A DNA stretch of 64,000 bases from Boswellia sacra (Eukaryota > Streptophyta > Magnoliopsida > Sapindales > Burseraceae). This document shows, piece after piece, positions 56,353 through 64,000 of the stretch. A model generated the notes under the pieces. The model was not told the origin of the DNA. It was given only the letters and a program-made list of their open reading frames with translations, and made no database searches. The DNA lies in NCBI GenBank assembly GCA_013180625.2, contig SNVD02007176.1, positions 62,001-126,000 on the forward strand, in the 5' to 3' direction. The translations under genes and the position numbers were made by a program. Within the stretch, counting starts at the first letter, position 1. Each line of letters begins with the position of its first letter.

Positions 56353-59300
56353 TAGGGGTGGCAATTTTCGACACGACACGCGAACACGATTTGACACGAC
56401 ACAGATTTAAGCGGGTTTGGGTTTTAGGTTATTCGTGTTCGTGTTGAAGATGTCAACCCGTTTAATAATCGTGTCGTGTTCGGGTTGAAAGTCTTCAACA
56501 CGCGAACACGTTTACGACACGACACGATTATGACACGAACACGTTTACGACACGCATAACACGAATAACACAAATACATATTTAACACGATTAACACGAT
56601 TAACACGAATATTGACACGATTATAAAATAATATTAAATTTAATATTTTAATTTTAGACATTTTAGTCCTTATATTAATCCAAATTTTAAAATAAGTATA
56701 TAATTTTAAAACGTAATAAATTTTAAAGCTCAGCTAATTTTGTCATTTAACCAAAATTGAAACCTAATTGACTAATTCATTCAAAATTGGAAATGGAAAC
56801 GGGAAAGTTGGAAACCTAATGTCTTTGAAACTCTGAATAACACGTGAAGAACTCTCCTCACCGCCGCCAGCCATCTGCGACTGCTATCCTCCGCTAATCA
56901 TCACGGCTTCAACTGCTCAGCACCATCGCTCCACCACCTAGTCCTCCCCTTCTGGTGACTACATCCTCCAGTCTTCCAGTCCTCGTCACGATCTCAGGCC
57001 ATAGCCAGGGGAAGCTGCCTGCAGCCTTTCTCCATCTCCGATCCTCACTGCCGCCAGCCGTCGCAGCTTCATCACCCTCCACCGTCTAGTCCTCTCCCTG
57101 TCCTCAAGCTGTGAACACAGCCCTCCAATCGTTTCGTCCATCTCGTCCCAAACACACTGTAAGTTCATAATCGTGTGCTGATGTGCTTGCTTAATTTTCT
57201 CCTTCTGTGCTGGGTGTAGATGTGAATGATGGCATTTAGATTTGTCTGATTCTGTTTCATAAATATATATATATATATACACTTTGAGATCCAGCCATAT
57301 CGATCATTCAATATCTTTCATCACTTTCTTCAAGAGCTTACAATGTTTCATATATCTTGATGATATCGTGTTACATAAAAGAAAATAAAATGCTTAACTT
57401 TTGTGTTGTCTTAGATACCTGCTTTTTGGTTTTTATCCTCCAAGTTTGATTTTCTTTCTTAAAATGGATCACTGCTTTGTGATAGAGAAAGTAATGGGTT
57501 CTGCATTTTAGACTATGTCTGTATGATGTAATGGGCATAAACAACTCTACGCAGCTAGAATTATCATTCATAGAAATGGTGAAATTATAATGGAGAATTG
57601 GAGCACTAAGGAAATCCCTTAGCATCTGCAAGTGAACTGCAACTCCAAAAGTCTTAAATTATCCAGTCAGCTGAACTATTGGCCATCAGCCAATGCTGCT
57701 AGACTTTCAGTGTAGGAGGGGCAATTCAGACTTGATATATACAGAACTCAAATATGTGCAATAACCATGTGAGCAAGCTAAGCTAAATAGCTAAGGGTCT
57801 TACTTTCGTATGATCAGTTATTCTTTCTATATTCTAAATAATGATCAACACCAACATGTGAGTAGCAATTGTAATTGATGATCTGCAATAGTTTTAGCTT
57901 TGATAAGACTTTTGGTTGTAAGAATAACACATGGCAAAGAGTCATTGGAGCAGCAAATTGTTATGTTTTGTTTTGGAGTATAGAGGCCAGAGAGTTTGTC
58001 CTAATTAATGGTGTGGAATAGAGAGTGAAAAGATATGGAAACTTCTCGGAAAGGTGCTGAGAGAGAAAGAATGGGCTATTTGGGGAGCTAGAAAACTCTT
58101 ATTTGTATTTTCTCACAAATAAAATTCACGGACAATCTTGTAGCACTGTCTTTATCTAAGTGGATTGATTATTGTCGGCAACTGGTTGAAGGATCACCAA
58201 TGGTGGTCTAAACTGGTATAAACCTTGTGTTCTCTTATTTTCTTGCTCTTTTCTCGATTTATTGTTGTGTGCTTGTGTTAACTTTGAAGTTCCAGCAACT
58301 TTTGTGTCTTCTTGTCATTCGTGACAAGAGCAATTATTATACATTTCTTGTGAGATCAATTGAAATAAATGGACAGGTTAGTTTAAATTTATCAATTTTA
58401 ATTTATCAATATAAAGTTTTGACAGTGTTTGGGACTTCTCCCGTTTTAAAAGCTTCAACACATATTATTTCTGCAGAACATCATGGGTGAGACTTTGTTC
58501 TGTATTGCAGAACTACAAGTGATTTATTTAAAGAGAGAGTTTGCTTTTGCTTTTCCCAAAAAGTTTAATTGGTGGAGGGCAAACTTTCCAGCAATTTTAC
58601 ATCATTGCTTACATCACGTAAAATTATTCAATGTCTTCTTTTTAAAAGTTGTTGGCGAATCTGTTTATTATACCACTTTTAAAAATAATAATATTCAATA
58701 TGAACAACTTATTAAGCAAAGTGTCCAGGAAAATGCCAGGAAAATGCAGGCCACTTTCTTTCTTTTCTCTCTCGCCTCATGCTTTCATTTGTTTATTATA
58801 CCATTCCATCTTTCGTTTGCTATCTGAAATTTTCATTCAAGTTTTAATTAATTTGATCTTAACTAATAATTATTGACAAGTACTGAAATTTTTGCTGTTT
58901 CAATGTATTTTCTGTTTTGTATTTCTACTAAGTTTAATAAGATTGTTTTACTTAACATTATCAATCTTTCATAAGTAATCTCCTTGAGCAGATATTCATT
59001 AGCATAATTCATTTACATGTGAAATCTGATTCGGTAATTGAAGATTTGAAATGTATTGTAGTTTTCATTGTTATGATTTATTAGATCATGAACAAATTGT
59101 AAACTTTCTTGATTAATTTATAATATGTCTTATATAATTCTATAATCTGATTTTTTTCATAAGTATGATTTTTCTTTTTGTAGGTTGCTTAAGAGTTGAA
59201 GAGGAGATGGATAAGAGTTGAAGAACTTTTTTGTGTTTGTTTGTGACGCACTTAATTGTGATTTGTGACCGATAATTGTAACTTTATAGTTTGTTTGTTT

Positions 59301-59881
59301 GTGATGAACTTGTTCAAAGTTATCCATAATTTGGGAATGTGATGCATGTTTATTTGAGATTTGATGGACTTTATTTTTATTAATTTTGTTGTATTTGAAT
59401 TGTTAAAGTTGTTTTCTTATGGTAGTTGTATTGCATTTGAAGTATGTATGATTTCTTGGTATTTAATCTTGTTTAATTTTGTATTTTTTGTTATATCTTT
59501 TTCATTTAAAAATATGTTTTAATGTATATTCGTGTCATAATCGTGTTGTAAATGTATAACGTGTCATAATCGTGTTGTAAATGTATAACGTGTCATAATC
59601 GTGTTAGCAGGTCATAACCGTGTCAATCGGGTCGTGTCAATAATTTAATCGTGTCTTAATCGTGTTAAACGGGTCGTGTTCGTGTCTAACACGAGTACGA
59701 CCCGTTTATTATTCGTGTTAGCGTGTCGTGTCGTGTTACCCGTTTATTAATCGTGTCGTGTTCGTGTTGAGTCACAGTGACACGAATAATAAACGGGTCG
59801 TGTTCGTGTCGTGTCAATCTTTATCGTGTCATAATTCGACACGACACGAATACGACCCGCGAACACGAATTGCCACCCCTA
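56353..59881. mobile_element. 3.5-kb hAT-like element with ACGACACG-oligomer ends
   Basis: Starts TAGGGGTGGCAATTTTCG and ends CGAATTGCCACCCCTA. It is flanked by aaaaaaac and aaaaaaaa (7 of 8 bases), so hAT-like. The first ~280 bp and last ~360 bp are dense arrays of gtgtcgtgttcgtgt-type oligomers in both orientations. The interior (about 56,640-59,500) has a CT-rich, GC-richer stretch (56,850-57,130) resembling a 5' UTR, and otherwise T-rich DNA; no transposase is recognised. It is inserted between the CACTA subterminal repeats and the CACTA right terminus. Confidence 0.7.
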
Positions 59882-59903
59882 AAAAAAAATACAACTATTG
59901 AAG

Positions 59904-59917
59904 TTTTTCTTGGAGTG
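59904..59917 (+). mobile_element. Right terminal repeat of the CACTA composite
   Basis: TTTTTCTTGGAGTG, one mismatch from the canonical end; the same family end is seen perfectly at 2716 (minus). Followed by GTA. Confidence 0.55.
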
Positions 59918-61204
59918 GTATTGCACAAAAATTTTATTTATTTATTTTTAATCCATCTTTGAACATAGTTTTGGTTGTAATCCCAATTAATATGTAACTA
60001 ATGTTATGCTTTAAAAAGAAAAAACAAAAATAGGGCTCTTTGTCTTGTATGAAAATATTATCAGAGTAATAGATTTAATTGTTTATTCTTTAAACAACTG
60101 CCAATATGATTATGGTTATTTTCGTAAAAATAATTTAAAATACTAAATAAAAAATTGTTTCAAAATATAACAAGATGACTAGCAACTGCCTCAGTGGGTA
60201 ATCATTGCGCACTCCAATCAATTTTTTTAAAAAATGGATGGTTAAAAAAAATAACCCTTTAACTTGATTAGTATCTTAATTAATTAAAAATATATGAAAA
60301 TTCGAATTAAAAAAATACTAATAAAGAAAGAAAAATATAAAAACTTGAATATAAGGCAATGCCATTTTAAGCCTCCGTACAACCCGTTTGTAATTCACGG
60401 AAGGATATCAATTCCAATGTCAAAGAGTACCAAGATACCCATTTCGCCACATTGATTATAAAGATGTATCCTATGAGATAATGATTTAATATATTATTTT
60501 GAGAACAATAAAATAAAATATTCATTAACCCATTATTAACTTAGGTTTTTTTTTTTTTTTAACTAACAAAGATGACAATTTTAATATATATGTGGAGATG
60601 TAATGCCAAACTTGTAAGCCGACACAATGACGTGTGTTACAATAGGAATTAACCAGGTTAGTTTTATAAAGTTGATTATAATTAAATGAGAGTTATGTTT
60701 AAAAAATTTTAAAATTTAAATGAGTATAATATATTTTGTTTGGAGGTAATTATGGTCTATCAATTATTTATTTACATAATCAAGTAAGGACTTAATTGTT
60801 AAAGTAGAAAATTTCTGCAGATTGAAAGTTTTAACAAATCTCTAAAAAATTAAAATAAACAATTAAATTTAATGCATTAGGATAAAAATACTTGTCCTTT
60901 CAAATATTACCCTTCACATAAGTTTATTGCCATGTAAGTTTATTGTCAAAGTCTCTCATCTAGATATATAAGACATCCTTGTATGAATCATATTCTGCCA
61001 TATTGTTATTCAAATGATTTAAGCTTTGCTAGACAATTAGATAACGTTAACAACTTAAACTCATTATCATCGTTTAAATTTGACTATTTTAACTAATTTC
61101 ACCCTATTTTTAAGGTCATTGCATCAACAAATATAACGAGGGAAAATATGGTAATGCCTACTTTTTTTTTCTTTAGTATTAGGGTTTACGTTTAATGAAA
61201 TTAC
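59918..61204. other. AT-rich intergenic stretch
   Basis: No ORF, RNA gene or element recognised. Only A/T runs and poly-T near 60,546. Confidence 0.5.
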
Positions 61205-61397
61205 TCCTATAAGCATCATATCCACTCGATGTGAAGATAGACATAATCACTTCATTTTTGTAACATTATTTGCATGGGTCATCGTCATGAGGAAGATATA
61301 ACATGAGATTAGAATGATTATCATTATCTGATTTGAATAAGATTTTCATATGATTAAGTGATCTAGCCTTAAAATTTATGAGTTTGATTTGTGTCAT
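61205..61397 (+). repeat. Dispersed repeat family, copy 4, left half
   Basis: Matches copies at 36,190 and 36,930 (cacttcatttttgtaacatt, gcatgggtcatcgtcatgag, attagaatgattatcattat). Interrupted at GTCAT (61393-61397) by the 1.4-kb element; the right half resumes at 62802. Confidence 0.6.
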
Positions 61398-62801
61398 TGA
61401 TGCGTTCGAAACTAGCAAGTATACTAGTCGCACAAGTAATAAAGTGATAAGTAAGATATCGTTCCCACGAGGATTGATTCTAATTGAATTTGTTATTTCC
61501 AGCAAAAACAAAAATGGGGGGTTTTGTTGATTGATTAACTAAGTGAAATAATAATGCAAACGAAGAATAACAAAACAGAAAGTTAATTTGAATGAAAAAT
61601 CAATGAGAGAAAGCTGGTTAAGGGATCCTTCTCTACCACAAGATATGGATTTGCGAATTAATCGTAGAATTGTCATCCAATTACAGCATTGAAGTTATCA
61701 ACCGTAGATAACAACAAGCTCTGTTATCCCAATCTTTCCTTACTTTGTTGTTAAATAAAACAAGCTCTTTATTTAATCTCTATCCATTAAACAACCTAGA
61801 ACAAGCTCTCTGAGTTTAATTCAATGGATGCATTATGATAAGAAAGATAGGTTGATCTAAGCAATAAACACACAAGCTCGGATTATTTAACTTAGGTTAT
61901 ATTCTCCAATTGCAATCTCTGATCACAATTTTGCTACTAATGATTAGAAATTCAAGACAATTACGGATCAAGATTTCTAGTCTAGCAATAAATCACAACC
62001 AGATTATATTCAGTTGGCCACTCAAATACAATCAGCAAGCAATCATAAGCATTAAATATGGGAGAATACAAGCAACTTCAATTAGAGAATTGGATAACAA
62101 TTCCTTACACAATCAACTTACAAAAACCATATCAGGGGCTTTGAAATCACCCTCAACCAATTCAGATTCAGTTACACATGTTTAAGAACGTGGTAAATAC
62201 AATACAACATGGAGACATTCCAGAAAATGAAAGGGAAGGGAAAAACTTAGCAAATTTGATGTAATTCTCTTTGGATTGTAGTTCTTCCTCTTTCCAAGCT
62301 TCCTTTCTCCTTCAAGAACTCCAAGAGATGAAAGAATTCCAGAGCTGCAGCCTCCACCACGTTCTCCCCTCTTCAAGTTATGAAAATAAAACCCTAAAAT
62401 GTGTTTAAATACTCTGCTACAGTGACTGCTACAGTGACCCGTATTATACATGCTACAGTGCTTGTGGAATTATATTTCTATACATCTCACACTGTTTTGA
62501 TTACAACTTTTGGTACACTGAATGGATTTATAAACCGTAAATTTCTCCAGAAAATAGACTTCGAGAGCTTTCCAACGGTATATAACATGTCATCGGGTTC
62601 ATTGTATATCAATACAATTAAATCCGAGAAGATGGTTGACTAGCAGAGGTGAAAATGAAGGGTTTTACTCCATTTTTGTGCAAGTTGCTCCAAAACTCCT
62701 ACAAACATCAAAACCACACAAAAACATAAAAATACCAAGGAATATAGCAAAGAAACATGGACGAATTGATATAAAAGTAATACATAAATAGACACTTATC
62801 A
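61398..62801. mobile_element. 1,404-bp TG...CA element with perfect GTCAT duplication (solo LTR or LARD)
   Basis: Begins TGATGCGTTCGAAACTAGCA and ends ACACTTATCA. The 5-bp GTCAT stands on both sides (61393-61397 and 62802-62806). It contains the stretch gtaagatatcgttcccacga, which I recognise as part of a widespread plant repeat, and several ctacagtga repeats near 62,415-62,460. No coding domain or internal LTR pair is found, so a long solo LTR is the simplest reading; a large non-autonomous retroelement is the alternative. Confidence 0.75.
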
Positions 62802-62890
62802 GTCATTGTGTTTATTTTAAATATTATATACATCCTTTGAGTTATTGGAGAAAACCAAATTCCTCTCACAAAATGATCAAATATTATAAT
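62802..62890 (+). repeat. Dispersed repeat family, copy 4, right half
   Basis: Contains gagttattggagaaaaccaa at about 62,840, the shared end block of the family, after the second GTCAT. The following DNA to about 63,200 is AT-rich with no feature. Confidence 0.6.
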
Positions 62891-63209
62891 AAATTCCATC
62901 CTAAGTATTATGATCATTTTTTATCTTTGAAAATATATGCATTATTAATTTAATTGTGAATTAATGAGGTCAATTATTTGGAGATGCCTCATCTCTCAAG
63001 ATAGCATATCCTTTCCCATCAAATACTCATCATTAATTGTAGGATTTCACCTTGCTAAAAAAAGGTCGCAGTCAACCAAAAACATGCGAGCGAGCACATT
63101 TTAAGTGGTTGGCGTAACCCATGTTGAAAACCCAAATATAATTCGGGTAATTGAAACAAAAATATAAAAGTAAAAAGAAAATGAATATTAACTATTACTT
63201 TAATAATAA

Positions 63210-63620
63210 ATAGTTATTAATTTTATCCCTATGAAATATCAATGAGCTAATATCACTAGCCTCCCCTATAGTATAATCTCAAGCGGAAAGCATGTTTAGG
63301 GAATATAATATGTGACCCTAAATATTTGCAATTTTACATCATCTAGGTTCGTCAAACATGCATTTTTGTATCATCTAAGTCTATCAAAATAGACCTGGAT
63401 GATACAAAAAATGTAAATATTTGGGGTCACGTTGATATATTCTTCAAACATATTTTCCGTTTAATATTATGACAAACCATAAGGGTGGTTAGTTATTATT
63501 CTTATAAATAGGATTATATTTAAATAATAATCCGTGGTTTAAACTGGAAAAAAACAATCATAAAGGTGGTTAGTGATATTACCCCAAATATTAATAGGGA
63601 TAATTTTAATATAAATTTGG
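63210..63620. repeat. Nested foldback (MITE-like) inverted repeat
   Basis: Inner palindrome at about 63,270-63,470: gtgaccctaaatattt and its inverse aaatatttggggtcac, with further pairing through tttttgtatcatctaagtct / gacctggatgatacaaaaa. Outer matching block: attttatccctatgaaatat ... ctaatatcactagcc on the left against ggttagtgatattacccc ... taatagggataattt on the right. Possibly two related MITEs, one inside the other. Confidence 0.65.
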
Positions 63621-63735
63621 AGATCTAATGTTTCACAATCACCCCGAAAAAATGATATGTTACCATAAAATAAAAAATTATTCTTATAAATAGGATTATA
63701 TTTAAATAATAATCTGTGATTTAAACTGGAAAAAA
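63496..63735 (+). repeat. Direct repeat, ~57-bp unit, 183-bp spacing
   Basis: ttattcttataaataggatt ... tttaaactggaaaaaa occurs at 63496 and 63679 with two or three differences. It straddles the right end of the foldback repeat. The last 250 bases show nothing else. Confidence 0.8.
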
Positions 63736-64000
63736 CAAAACTCAAGAATAAAACTCAAATTTTTCAACTAAATTATATTTTTAACTTAACTAGGTAAAAT
63801 ATAAATATTTTTTCTTTCTGCATATTTAAAAATTTAATTCCTTTTTAACATATAACCACCAAAATATTCCCACTGAAAGGCACATCATTTCCTAGGTACC
63901 AATTTTCAATCAAATATATTTTTTCCCTTTCCCTTTATAATTTTCTGTTATTAATCACAGTTATAAGTAGTCATTATTTATTGAAAGGCTTTGATCATAT

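Larger units (their letters stand above)
38651..59917 (+). mobile_element. Large decayed CACTA (En/Spm) composite
   Basis: The left end candidate CACTACTAGAATTTTTTG is at 38651. The right end TTTTTCTTGGAGTG is at 59904-59917 (one base off the usual TTTTTCTTGTAGTG). Subterminal repeats (acttgtggg / cccacaagta) lie at 56,010-56,345, just inside the right end. Between lie a TNP2-type transposase relic and a second multi-exon gene with an Ulp1 protease, as in autonomous plant CACTA elements. Nested in it are a gypsy solo LTR (41046-41378), a gypsy fragment (44788-47947) and a hAT-like element (56353-59881). The right end is well supported. The left end is tentative because the flanking trinucleotides are ATA and GTA rather than identical. 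Confidence 0.6.

Noticed and set aside
56986..57282. 98-codon minus-strand ORF in the hAT-like element
   Set aside because: Arises from CT-rich, UTR-like sequence, begins in an AT microsatellite and has no domain.
62182..62451. ORFs inside the 1.4-kb TG...CA element as retroelement genes
   Set aside because: No gag, protease, RT or integrase motif in any frame.

Overview
The window looks like an AT-rich intergenic/accessory stretch of a eudicot nuclear genome. Every coding trace is plant-type: multi-exon genes with GT-AG introns, a plant cyclopropane-fatty-acid-synthase-like gene, a plant HGH1 homologue, and plant-type Copia, Ty3/gypsy, CACTA and hAT elements, an endogenous plant pararetrovirus, a SINE and MITEs. 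I found no intact host gene. The two host genes I recognise are both broken.

Layout. 1-2.0 kb (+): three exons of an HGH1-type gene with two in-frame stops. 2.39-2.72 kb: one end of a CACTA transposon that cuts into a hAT transposase relic (2.7-5.4 kb, minus), which also carries a SINE and a 389-bp hAT MITE. 5.57-18.60 kb (-): a complete 24-exon cyclopropane-synthase-like gene of about 868 codons. Its reading frame and splice sites from exon 2 to exon 24 are consistent, but it has three nonsense codons and a doubtful exon 1 donor. Its first intron (about 6.3 kb) holds a scrambled, inverted endogenous caulimovirid insertion (12.74-15.85 kb).

19.1-20.1 kb: an element bounded by 74-bp inverted repeats. 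20.12-34.14 kb: a head-to-tail array of eight ~1.19-kb units. A 5,044-bp Copia element with two LTRs and a perfect ATTAT target duplication sits inside unit 6. The array is cut at 34,142 by a second, 5'-truncated Copia relic. 36-38.6 kb: non-coding AT-rich DNA with copies of a dispersed repeat.

38.65-59.92 kb: best read as one large, decayed CACTA composite. It has a TNP2-type transposase (split by a gypsy fragment at 44.79-47.95 kb) and a second multi-exon gene (Transposase_24-like part, coiled coil, DUF8039-like part, Ulp1/C48 protease with recognisable H, D, Q and C). A 3.5-kb hAT-like element built of ACGACACG-type oligomers lies in its 3' subterminal region. 60-64 kb: AT-rich DNA with a 1,404-bp TG...CA element flanked by GTCAT (probable solo LTR or LARD) and nested foldback repeats.

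How it fits together: no operon-like cooperation is present. The region records successive nested insertions beside two dying genes. The most unusual structure is the viral inverted repeat inside the intron of the synthase gene, which could fold as a hairpin RNA if transcribed. All function statements are from reading the sequence and family knowledge; no searches were run.
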